Made by a program: the position numbers and the translations under genes. A stretch of DNA of 64,000 bases from Chionoecetes opilio. Lineage: Eukaryota; Arthropoda; Malacostraca; Decapoda; Majidae. The stretch covers positions 237,501-301,500 of the forward strand of contig JACEEZ010020894.1 in the NCBI GenBank assembly GCA_016584305.1. Direction: 5' to 3'. Below, in pieces: positions 36,930-49,900 of this stretch (the first letter of the stretch is position 1; every line of letters begins with the position of its first letter). The notes beneath the pieces were generated by a model. It did not search any database, was not told the DNA's origin, and saw only the letters and a program-made list of their open reading frames with translations.

Positions 36930-38840
36930 AAGAACACGTGATTGAAGAGCATGAAGACCAATAGAACACGAGATTGAAGAACATGAAGAACAAAAACATT
37001 AGGTTGAAAAACAGAAGATTGAACAATGAAGAACACAAGAACACAAGATTGAACATTGAAGAACACAAGATTGAAGAACACAAAACAGAACAATGAAGAA
37101 CACAAGATTGAACATTGAAGAACACAAGATTGAAGAACACAAAACAGAACATTGAAGAACACAAAACAGAACATTGAAGAACACGACATTGAAGAATACA
37201 AAACAGAACATTGAAGAACACGACATTGAAGAATACAAAACAAAACAATGAAGAACACGAGATTGAAGAACACGAAATTAATTGAAGAACACGAGATTCA
37301 AGAACGCAAAACAAAACAATGAAGAACACGAGATTGAAGAATACAAAACAAAACAATGAAGAACACGAGATTGAAGAACACGAAATTAATTGAAGAACAA
37401 GAGATTCAAGAACGCAAAACAAAACAATGAAGAACACGAGATTGAAGAACACAAAACAGAACAATGAAGAACGTACACGAGATTGAAGAATACAAAACAG
37501 AACAATGAAGAACACGAGATTGAAGAACACAAAACAAAACAATGAAGAACACGAGATTGAAGAACACAAAACAGAACAATGAAGAACACGAGATTGAAGA
37601 ACACAAAACAGAACAATGAAGAACACGAGAATGAAGAATACAAAACAGAACAATGAAGAACACGAGATTGAAGAACACAAAACAAAACAATGAAGAACAC
37701 GAGATTGAAGAACACAAAACAGAACAATGAAGAACACGAGATTGAAGAACACAAAACAGAACAATGAAGAACACGAGATTGAAGAACACAAAACAGAACA
37801 TTGAAGAACACGAGATTGAAGAACACAAAACAGAACAATGAAGAACACGAGATTGAAGAACACAAAACAGAACAATGAAGAACACGAGATTGAAGAACAC
37901 AAAACGTACTGAACAATGAATTTTTTAAGAACACGATCGAGATTGAAGAACACAAAACAGAACAATGAAGAACGTACGAGATTGAAGAACACAAAACAGA
38001 ACAATGAAGAACACGAGATTGAAGAACACAAAACAGAACAATGAAGAACACGAGATTGAAGAACACAAAACAGAACAATGAAGAACACGAGATTGAAGAA
38101 CACAAAACAGAACAATGAAGAACACGAGATTGAAGAACACAAAACAGAACAATGAAGAGCACGAGATTGAAGAACACAAAACAGAACAATGAAGAACACG
38201 AGATTGAAGAACACAAACAGAACAATGAAGAACACGAGATTGAAGAACACAAAACAGAACAATGAAGAACACGAGATTGAAGAACACAAAACAGAACAAT
38301 GAAGAACACGAGATTGAAGAACACAAAACAGAACAATGAAGAACACGAGATTGAAGAACACAAAACAGAACATTGAAGAACACGATCGAGATTGAAGAAC
38401 ACAAAACAGAACATGAAGAACACGAGATTGAAGAACACAAAACAGAACAATTGAAGACACAACGAAATTGAAGAACACAAAGCAGAAACAATGAAGAACA
38501 CGAGATTGAAGAACACAAAACGTACTGAAACAAGAATTTTTAAGAACACGATCGAAGATTGAAGAACACAAAACAGAACAATGAAGAACACGAGATTGAA
38601 GAACACAAAACAGAACAATGAAGAACACGAGATTGAAGAACACAAAACAGAACAATGAAGAACACGAGATTGAAGAACAAAACGAACAAAAACACGAATG
38701 AAACAAAAAACATGAAGAACACGAGATTGAAGAATACAAAACAGAACAAGGAAGAACACGAGATTGAAGAACACAAAACAGAACATTGAAGAACACGAGA
38801 TTGAAGAATACGAAATTAATTGATGAAGAACACGAGATTG
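36930..38840. repeat. 37-bp satellite (gaacacgagattgaagaacac...)n, ~1.9 kb
   Basis: About 50 units of attgaagaacacaaaacaga, acaatgaagaacacgag. The minus strand stays open for 670 codons as Cys/Ser/Phe-rich repeat product because the unit lacks stops in all frames. Not treated as a gene. Confidence 0.95.
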
Positions 38841-38934
38841 AACAAGACAGCTATATAACTACCGTAGTGTCATATATATGAGTATAATTGTGGTGCCATA
38901 TATATAAGGCTGATATGGTGCCATGATCGCGATA

Positions 38935-39028
38935 ACTAATTTGATATATTCAGTCACTTCGTAATTTTATGGCTTGACAACATACGATTTTTTATAGCAA
39001 AGGAAAGATATGGGCGTGAAGGGGTTAA
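38935..39028 (-). mobile_element. piggyBac-like MITE fragment, copy 9
   Basis: Right half only, from aactaatttgatatattcag to gggcgtgaaggggttaa. Confidence 0.75.
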
Positions 39029-39155
39029 GAAAGGGGGAGGGGAAGGGGGAGGGGTTAAAAGCTAGGTGGCTGAAGGGGGAGGGGTAAATATTGCCACCAC
39101 AGTTTTAATCCCATAATTAAGGAAGAACGGTCAGCTAGCCACTCCCTTCACGTAC

Positions 39156-39626
<471 letters not shown>

Positions 39627-39629
39627 ATG

Positions 39630-41168
<1,539 letters not shown>

Positions 41169-41349
41169 AACTACCATGTAAAAAATTTAAAAAATCTAAA
41201 AATCTAAATATTAAAAAATCAAAAGGTCTCTTCCTTATTTTCTAATGTTTCTTTTCTTTCTTTCTAGGTGGGGAGCTAAACCACGGTTTTCAGTCGCAGT
41301 TCAAAGCCTATTTTCCGGCTGGCTCCCTGAGGGCTTGTAGGATTAGGCC

Positions 41350-42450
41350 CTAACTCTCTGCTCTTTTTACCCAAGCCTTTTCTAGAAATACTTTAACCCC
41401 TTCAATGATTCTTCTATTGGTGTCCTGTACCCTACTCAAACCTAAAAGAAATTCCATTATCCCATCTATGTTCCCCTCTGCCACTCTATCCCACTGATCC
41501 ACGCCTACCTCCCGTGCCACTATTGCTATAAGCCGCTCTCTTTCCTCATCATACCTTGGACACATTAATACCAGGTGATCTACAGTTTCATCTAGTCTAC
41601 CCATACACATTTGACATATCTTGCTTCCTTCGTTTGCCCATCTATATGTTCTACTATTGACCTCCAGAGATTTTGTCCTTGCTTTAAATAATAAACCACT
41701 CCCCAAGCTACCATCATAAAAGACCTCACACTTTGGTGTGGTCTTCCCCTTGTACCAATTCAGAGAACTCTTACCCTCCATCCTCTGTCTCCACATCTCC
41801 CTGCCCTGCCTCTGAACTTGGTCATTCACCTTTCGCTTTAACTCCCCCTCACTAGACTGGTGTATCCTATCTGTGAAACCCTGTAACCCACACTTCCTCT
41901 CCCACCGTCTGCTTGATCTATCCCATTTACTACTCTGTCCTATCCACTCATAAACTTTTCGAGCCCACCTGTTTTCATCCATTTTTCTAAGCCTGATTTT
42001 GTAATTAAGCACTGACTTTCCTATTCTCTCCGCAAAGGTACTCCACCCTGCCTCTCCCCTGATCGCCTCCACTGCTACATACCTGTTTGCCTCTAGTGCA
42101 AGTCTACCTACCCTGTTCTGTACTACCTCTAACTTGTCCAGCTCTCCTACCGTCCACCTCATACACTCTGCCCCATACATGAGGCTCGGTACTGCCATGC
42201 CTTTCCACAACCCTCTTACTACCTCATACCTGTTTGCCCTACATCTTGCTACACTACCAAGCCTTCCCACCCACTGATTTGCTTTTCCTATTTTATCCTG
42301 TTTCGTCCTATCTGCTCCCTTCCCATCTACCGTGATACCTAGGTATTTATATGACTCGGTGCGCCCTATCCTCAGGTCTCCCATTTCCCAACTCCTACCC
42401 TCATCTGCTGCCTCTCCATTTATAACCAGGACCTGACTTTTCTCACTGTG
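41350..42450 (-). pseudogene. Non-LTR retrotransposon reverse transcriptase, C-terminal part
   Basis: One open minus-strand frame of about 365 codons, from next to the (CT)n tract at 42453 to a stop at 41350. It starts within the RT (EKSQVLVINGEAAD), then has YKYLGITVDG (RT thumb), a tryptophan-rich C-terminal region (MYGAECMRWTVGELDKLE) and a late zinc-binding pattern C-x2-C, H, C (CQMCMGRLDETVDHLVLMC). The endonuclease and the catalytic FADD part of the RT are absent, so it is 5'-truncated and cannot move by itself. Only the start is lost; the remaining frame is intact, suggesting a fairly young insertion. The clade is uncertain (Jockey/I/LOA-like) and it is a different family from the CR1-like element at 48086-49170. 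Confidence 0.85.
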
Positions 42451-42452
42451 CT

Positions 42453-42455
42453 TAT

Positions 42456-42511
<56 letters not shown>
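42453..42511. repeat. (CT)n microsatellite at LINE truncation point
   Basis: Pure CT, abutting the 5' end of the retrotransposon fragment. Confidence 0.95.
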
Positions 42512-42516
<5 letters not shown>

Positions 42517-42579
42517 CCCTATTAAGACAATATGACCTGTGACCTCATTGGCAGCTGCATCTAAGCCTCTCGGATTTAG

Positions 42580-42666
42580 CCAATGGTGTGTGGGGGCTCA
42601 AAACGAAGGTCATGAATGGCTGGACTCACAGAGCTCCCAAACAGCGTGGCGGCCGAGGCTATAAAG
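42580..42666 (+). promoter_or_regulatory. CCAAT and TATA box promoter of mucin-like gene
   Basis: CCAAT at 42580-42584 and TATAAAG at 42660-42666. An initiator-like CCATTG at 42690-42695 sits about 30 bp after the TATA, and the ATG at 42731. The spacing fits a Pol II core promoter. Confidence 0.7.
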
Positions 42667-42730
42667 GGAGGAGCAGGGGTGAAGGAAGGCCATTGTGACT
42701 GTATTCGAGTATTACTGTAGACGTGTAGCC

Positions 42731-44341
42731 ATGGCACCTGCAGGGAAGTGTGTCCTCCTCCTCCTCCTGATCAGCGGTGCCCTTAGCGTGTCCAGCCGTC
42801 CTGATAATGAGGTGAGTTTACTGAGGGGATTCTATAGGGTTGCGATATTGGTGAACAGTCTATCAAGTTACTGGTTATTTAATACGTGAGTAAGAATTAA
42901 TTTAAGAAAATAAGGAAGCTATAAGAGGCCGCGAGACCTACACGTGGTAGTTCCTGTTACTTAACACTACCTACATCCACCTTTTATCCCCATCCATAAA
43001 GCTGTCTAGCCTCCTTTTAAAACTCCCTATTGACTCCGCACTAACTACCTGAAGACTTAGTCCATTCCAATAATTTACCACTATTTGTGAACCAGTTTCT
43101 CCCTATTTCTTTTTTAAATATATATCTTTTCAGTTTGAATCGTTATTAAATTAGTTCCTGTGGTAGTTCCTGTTACTTGCAAGGGACTGATCATAATTTA
43201 TTCTGAAACACTTACTGTACTATTCTTCACGCGGGACTAATTACTGTATTGTTTTATTCTTCTACAGGAGGAGTTGCAGCCGCGGCAGGAGGAAGGTGGC
43301 GAGGACGATGCAGACTATAGCGTCCTCGCTGACATGTTCCAGACGATCATAGATTATTTGAGACCGGGAGTTCCACCTACAACACTACCTGCAACATCAA
43401 CTGCAACATCAACTACAACTTCAAGTGACTCTTCAATACCTTCCTTGCAGCTAGAATCCCCGCTAGCATTGCTGCAAAGTCTCGCGCTTTTACGGAAGCT
43501 GATAAACGTCACCACCACTGATACGTCCTCTACCACAACGGATACTATCACTTCTACCACAACGGAAAAACCCACCACCACCACAACGGATACTACCACC
43601 ACAGAGATTCCCTCAACCACCTCTGCGACATCAGAGTTGCCCCCTACCACATCGGAGATGCCCACTACCACATCGGAGATGTCCACTACCACATCGGAGA
43701 TGCCCACTACCACATCGGAGATGCCCACTACCACATCGGAGGTGTCCAGTACCACTTCTACCACAACAGAAACACCCACCACCACATCTACCACAGACAC
43801 TACAACCATCACCACAGAAACACCCTCTACCAAAACAGAAATACCCACCACCACATCTACCACAGACACTACCACAACAGAAGCACCCACTACCACAACA
43901 GAAGCACCCACTACCACAACAGAAGCACCCACTACCACAACAGAAGCACCCACTACCACAACAGAAGCACCCACTACCACAACAGAAGCACCCACTACCA
44001 CAACAGAAACACCCAGCAGCACATCAACCACAGGCTTACTCACCACTACGGTGGAGCATCCCACCACCACCATCACCACCCGGCCTTATAATCCTCGCTT
44101 TAAACTCCTGCAGAAGCTGAAGCAAGATGACCACGCCGCCCTTGTGAGAACCTTACAGCTCGAGTACGATGCCCCTAGCGCCACTCAGTTAGACCATGAT
44201 GCCCCTAGCGCCACTCTGTTACCAGCCAACTCCTACATCTCTATCCTGCAGGCTATGTTCAACTCCGTCTGGCCTTATCTGCCCCTCGGTATCCTGTCTA
44301 TCATCCTATTCAGTATTCTAGTTAATGCACTGGTGAGGTGA
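42731..44341 (+). CDS. Mucin-like Thr/Pro-rich secreted or membrane-anchored protein
   Basis: Two exons, 42731-42811 and 43268-44341, phase 0, 384 aa. Residues 1-22 are a signal peptide (MAPAGKCVLLLLLISGALSV). An acidic stretch (EEGGEDDADY) follows, then about 200 residues of Thr-Ser-Pro repeats typical of O-glycosylated mucin domains. These include three MPTTTSE-type units and six EAPTTTT units from an almost exact 21-bp DNA repeat (43880-44000). Near the end is a duplicated DAPSATQLDH/DAPSATLL segment, then a hydrophobic stretch (about 362-381, YLPLGILSIILFSILVNALV) and stop. The tail could be a membrane anchor or part of a GPI signal. A TATA promoter and an AATAAA support a real gene. I do not recognise an ortholog; a cuticle, peritrophic or haemocyte surface mucin is possible but unproven. 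Confidence 0.7.
42898..43170 (-). mobile_element. CR1-like LINE 3' fragment, antisense in mucin-like intron
   Basis: Minus-strand tail and 3' region: aagaaaataaggaagctata, cctacacgtggtagttcctg, actacctgaagacttagtcc, gaaccagtttctccctattt. It fills most of the 456-bp intron. Confidence 0.85.
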
Positions 44342-44737
44342 GGAAGCGAGACATGCTGCCCACCACCACCACCACATCAACCTGCAACCTTCATGATGAT
44401 TTTGATAGTTTGGGTGTTAGGAATGCTGAAGTTGTGATATGAGGTTGAGGGTTGCTGGGCGAGGTTGAGGTTGGTGCATCTATTGTATATATATATCTAT
44501 CTGTCCCTTGTATAACTATCTGAAATAGAAAGTACATGTATGATATTTCGTGTCAGGAAATTCAGGTTTTGTAAGATATTTTTAATGTTAACTTTTATCA
44601 ATACATACAATTTGCTTTAAATTTTAGCTATATAGATCCTTTTATAATGCAGGAAGTTACAGTCACAACATGATTGTTATGTATACCCTATGAATATATG
44701 TATATTATGTATACCTGACTTTATCTTCACATCATAT

Positions 44738-44743
44738 AATAAA
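44738..44743 (+). promoter_or_regulatory. Poly(A) signal of mucin-like gene
   Basis: AATAAA about 400 bp after the stop, in AT-rich 3' sequence. Confidence 0.55.
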
Positions 44744-44788
44744 TATATAAATAGCAATATTCTCTGCCTCTCATTAATAGTTTTTAAG

Positions 44789-45000
44789 TTAAATCTCCTT
44801 CACGCCCAGATCTTTCCTTTGTTATATAAAATTGTCTGTTGTTAGCCATAAAATTATAAAAAGTAACTGAATATACCAAAGTAGTTAGTGGGCAAGGATA
44901 CTAAACAGGCCAGAGCTATAAAATATTACTTATATTCACTAAAAATCTTCTAATGGTAGCCAAATTACAATGGAAATTACGTTCTGGGCCTCAAGGGGTG
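44789..45000 (+). mobile_element. piggyBac-like MITE, copy 10 (ends decayed)
   Basis: TTAAATCTCCTTCACGCCCA to GGGCCTCAAGGGGTGAG. Both terminal sites have changed, so this is an older copy. Confidence 0.8.
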
Positions 45001-45049
45001 AGCACATACAGTCTGTAGCTACAAGTGGAGTTAGATAAATTAAAGTTTA

Positions 45050-45305
45050 GTGTTCCAAATAGGTATAATATAGTACCAAGGTAGTACAAATAGGTATAAT
45101 ATAGTACCAAGGTAGTACAAATAGGTATAATATAGTACCAAGGTAGTACAAATAGGTATAATATAGTACCAAGGTAGTACAAATAGGTATATAGTACCAA
45201 GGTAGTACAAATAGGTATAATATAGTACCAAGGTAGTACAAATAGGTATAATATAGTACCAAGGTAGTACAAATAGGTATAATATAGTACCAAGGTAGTA
45301 CAAAT
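45050..45305. repeat. 31-bp minisatellite, ~8 copies
   Basis: Unit aaataggtataatatagtac, caaggtagtac, nearly perfect, with one shorter unit at 45181-45207. The homogeneity suggests recent expansion. Confidence 0.95.
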
Positions 45306-45353
45306 GAATTGGAGTTAGATCAGAAACAAGGCAGAGTGTCCTGAGCTAACAAA

Positions 45354-45564
45354 TTAACCCCTTGAAGCCTAGAACGTAATTTCTATTGTAATTTGGGTGC
45401 CATTAGACGATTTTAGTGAATATAAGCAATATTTTATAGATATGACCTGTTTAGTATCCTTGTCCACTAACTTATTTGATATGTTCAGTTACTTTTTGTA
45501 ATTTTATAGCTCGACAACAGACATTTTTTATAGCAAAGGAAAGATCTGGGCGTGAAGGGGTTAA
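45354..45564 (-). mobile_element. piggyBac-like MITE, copy 11
   Basis: TTAACCCCTTGAAGCCTAGA to GGGCGTGAAGGGGTTAA; TTAA at both ends. Confidence 0.85.
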
Positions 45565-45599
45565 AGTTTTATTCATGTCATTAATGGCAGCTAACAACA

Positions 45600-46450
45600 A
45601 TACAATGGGGGTATGAGGCGTTCACGATGATGCAGGGAGAGGCGTCATGTACTCAATGCAAATACTATAGGCATGAACATAAAATAATGAAGCTACAAGA
45701 GGCCGTGAGACCTACACGTGGTAGTTCCTGTGAAGTCAAGGGTAAGTCAGAATGTAGTCAGTCAGTCAGAGCAAAGCTAAGTCATAAGTCAGTAAGTCCA
45801 CGGAATGTATGATGATATAACCTTGCCGAGGATAGCAGAGGCATGGCATGGGCAGGAAGAGTTACAGCATAGGAGACATAGCACATAGGTAACATAGGAG
45901 TTGGTATAAGGACCGAAAACTAATGAAAATGTTTTAGTATCCCAGTAGGTGAAATAGACAAGGGAAGAGTTGACAAGTTTTTTAACGAAGGAGACAAAGT
46001 TTGAAGAGGACCTATGAAGCGATACTCAGCGTCAAAGGTCACAAGAAGAAGTAGAGAGGAAGGCAGCCTTTCTGATAACAATCCCTCAATTTCACTCTTT
46101 CTCTATAACCTCTCCCCTTTTTAGATGCTTTGCCATAGTGCCATATGACCTCTGCTGTCTTTTTTTTTTTTTTTTTCATCACAAAGGACTAACCAAGGGC
46201 ACACCAAAAAGAGGTAACACAAAGCCCTAGTTGCCAGTCCCTATAAAGAACACAGTAAGAGAATAAAGAAAAGGGGGGTGGACCAATTTAGTTCAGGAGG
46301 TGTCTTGTCACTCTTCTCTTGAAAATATTTAAGTTGTAGGAAGGTGGAAAAATAGAAACAGGAAGAGACACGGAGTCTGGCATATTTCCATTTTTTTGGC
46401 ATTAAATCAATCAATCCCCATAGACACAGCGCTAAGAAGAAGCAGCTGTG
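45600..46450. other. Region 3' of VPS45 with an interspersed repeat
   Basis: Contains a LINE tail scrap (45690-45732, antisense) and an interspersed repeat at 45930-46055 (gaaatagacaagggaagagt, ctatgaagcgatactcagcg). The repeat recurs at 53121-53208 and, inverted, at 59168-59290. The VPS45 3' UTR should lie here; no clear poly(A) signal was identified. Confidence 0.55.
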
Positions 46451-46451
46451 T

Positions 46452-46745
46452 TCATAGCCTGAGTGTCTTGCGGGGGATGCCTTCCATGGCCGCCTCCACC
46501 GAGGAGAGGAAGCTGGCGGTGTTGTGCAGCGTGGAGCCCCCCAGGATGACGCGGGTGTTGGTGTTCCTGGTGTTGAACTGGTGTACGGCTAAGGACTCCT
46601 CGTAGGTCACGCCGCCGATCACGAACACCACCACATGATGAGGCCTGCACAGTGCACACACACAAGCACAACCAGTTAACATGAGTAGACAATGCATTAG
46701 GATGTTAGTATAAGGACCAAAACAAATGAAAGCTGCAGATTGGGG

Positions 46746-46781
<36 letters not shown>

Positions 46782-46942
46782 ATTAATAAAAAAAGGGAAA
46801 CAAAATCTAGATCCCTCGCCACAACACCAACACCACCACAAGCTGAGGCCTGCACACACACACAAGCACAACAAGTTAATAGGAGAAGACAATGCATTAG
46901 AATGTTAGTATAAGGACCAAAACAAATGAAAGCTGCAGATTG

Positions 46943-46976
<34 letters not shown>

Positions 46977-49900
46977 AAATCATTCTTATCTTAACTCTAT
47001 CTCTAACTTAACTTTTCTAGCTAACTTAACTTAATTCTAATCTTAACTCCCCACAACCCTCTCAGCCCTGCACACGCACCTGGCGCCTGAGGGAGGGAGG
47101 GGGCGGTGCCGCAGTAGGGGAAGGCTGTCTCCCGCAGCCGTGCCTTCATCACCTCCTCCAGGACCTCCAGCAGCAGGGGCTTGTGTTGCGTGTACACGTT
47201 GTCCACGCCCTTTCAGTCCCTGCAACACACACACACACACATACATAAGAACATAAGAACATAAGAAAATAAGGAAGCTACAAGAGGCTATGAGACCTAC
47301 ACGAGGTAGTTGCTGTTACTTAACTCTACCTATATCCACCTCTCTTCCCCATCCATGAATTTATCCAGACTCCTTTTAAAGAACCCAACACACACACACA
47401 CACACACACACCGTCAAGGCAAATTCTTCAAAACGTATTCACATCCATATTTTCCTTGAAAAATTAGTATTGTGCAATTCATTATTTTTCTTTTAAGAGT
47501 ATTTTTGTTTTATCCTTAACCCCTTCACGCCCAGATCTTTCCTTGGCAATAAAAAATGGTCTGTGTCGAGCCATAAAATTACGAAAAGTAACTGAATATA
47601 CCAAATGAGTTAGTGGACAAGGATACTAAACAGGTCATATCTCTAAAATATTGCTTATAGTCACTAAAAATCAAATCGTCTAATGACACCCAAATTACAA
47701 TGGAAATTACGTTCTGGGCCTCAAGGAGTTAAATAGCCTCTTAATGTAAGTTACCTATGTGTAATTCATTATTTATATTTCATGAGTATTTTTGTCTTGA
47801 AGTAATCTCTAAACAAGCTTGTGTCCCTGGCAATGGTGTGTCGGGTTACCTTGAAGAAGCGCTTCCTGATGGCCGTCACGTCCTGGGGCACCTGGGTCCC
47901 AAATAGGTCACTTTGCCGCGCCCTCGCTCCCCCATAGTCCATGAGGGAAGACAGCAGCTGGGGAGGTCAAGGAGGCAGGGGTCAGGTCAAGCTTTGTGTT
48001 CACTCTCAATAAATGATTGAAAAGATTGCAAACATGCTAATAATTCAACAAACAGGAAACTAATTCACCCCTTGCACCATTAACTACATAAGAACATAAG
48101 AAACATAAGAAAAATAAGGAAGCTACAAGAGGCCGTGAGGCCTACACGTGGTAGTTCCTGTTACCTAACACTACCTACATCCACCTTTCATCCCCATCCA
48201 TGAACCTATCCAGCTCCCCTTTAAAGCTCCCCAATGACTCCGCACTAACTACCTGTCTACTGAGACCATTCCATTCATTCACCACCTTATTTGTGAACCA
48301 GTTTTTCCCTATTTTCTTTCTAAATCTACGCTTTTCCAGCTTGAATCCGTTACTTCTTGTTCTACCCTGGTTAAAAGCCGTAAGAACTTTTCCTACCTCT
48401 CCTTTATTAAATCCCTTTATCCACTTAAAAACTTCTATCAGATCGCCCCTTACTCTGCGTCTCTCGAGTGAGTGTAATTTTAATAACTTCAATCTCTTCT
48501 TATAACTAAAGTTATGCATCCCTTGAATCATTTTGGTCATCCTTCTCTGCACTGATTCTAACAAGGCTATATCCATCCTGTAATATGGAGACCAAAACTG
48601 AACCGCATAGTCTAGGTGAGGCCTGACTAGAGCCAGATAAAGCTTTAGAATAACTTCTGCACTTCAACTTTTAACACTCCTGGTAATGAATCCTAATACT
48701 CTATTAGCTCTATTTCTGGCCTCAACACATTGTTTCCTAGGTCGGAGGTCTGGGCTCACCCTCACTCCAAGATCTTTTTCACCTTCTGATCATTTCAGCG
48801 ATACATTGCTTATGGTGTATCTATTACCAGGGTTTTTTCTACCAACATTCATAACGCTGCACTTATCAATATTAAATTCCATCTGCCATCTGACTTCCCA
48901 CTCGTTAAGTTTATCTAAGTCTCCCTGCAATATGTTTACATCAGACTGTGATCCAATAATCCTACCTACCTTAGTATCATCCGCAAACTTGCTGATATCA
49001 CTGCTAATCCCACTATCCAAGTCGTTGATGTAAATCAAAAATAGTAATGGACCCAAAACAGACCCTTGTGGAACTACCCCATGACTGAGTCCATTCCAAT
49101 CATTTACCACTATAGTTGTGAACCAGTTTTTCCCTATTTCTTTCTTAAGTCTACGCTTTTCCATTATATACATTTCTACATATACACACCCGACAGACAT
49201 ATCTCAACCTACTTAATAATTCACTCCTGCAAAGACCAGAGCGCCACACCCACCTTTTTAATTTACGCTTTTCGAGTACGTATATACATCTCTACATATA
49301 CACACCTGACATGAGACATATCTGAACATGCTTAACCCCTTCACACCCAGATCTTTCCTTTCCTATGAAAAATCGTCTGTTGTTAGCCATAAAATTACGA
49401 AAAGTAACTAAATATACCAAATGAGTTAGTGGACAAGGATACTAAACAGGTCATATCTATAAAACATTGTTTACAGTCACTAAAAATCGTCTAATGGTAG
49501 TCATATTACAATAGAAATTACGTTCTGGGTCTCAAGGGGTTAATAATTCAGCCCTACAAAGACAAGAAATCAGACTGCCACACCCACCTTAAGGTAGCGG
49601 TCGCCAACGCCGCGCCGGGTGAGGGCCGACACGAGTCCCTTGAGGTCTGTGTTGGGGTGACCCTCGTGGCGCAGGGCGTACAGCATCACCAGCACCGCCG
49701 CGTCCACCTCCCTCACTTTGGGGTCCGCAACCAACTGCCGGATTCTCTGAGAACATAAGAACATAACATAAGAACATAACACAAGAACATAACATAAGAA
49801 CATAAGAAAATAAGGAAGCTACAAGAGGCCGCGGGACATACACGTGGTAGTTCCTGTTACTTAACACTACTACATCCACTTTTCATCCCCATCCATGAAA

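Noticed and set aside
36784..38796. 670-codon open frame on the minus strand
   Set aside because: It is the translation of the 37-bp satellite; neighbouring frames are equally open and the product is a Cys/Ser/Phe repeat.
43354..44079. 241-codon Val/Ser-rich open frame opposite the mucin-like exon
   Set aside because: Shadow of the ACC/ACA-rich coding strand; the plus strand has signal peptide, splice sites and promoter.
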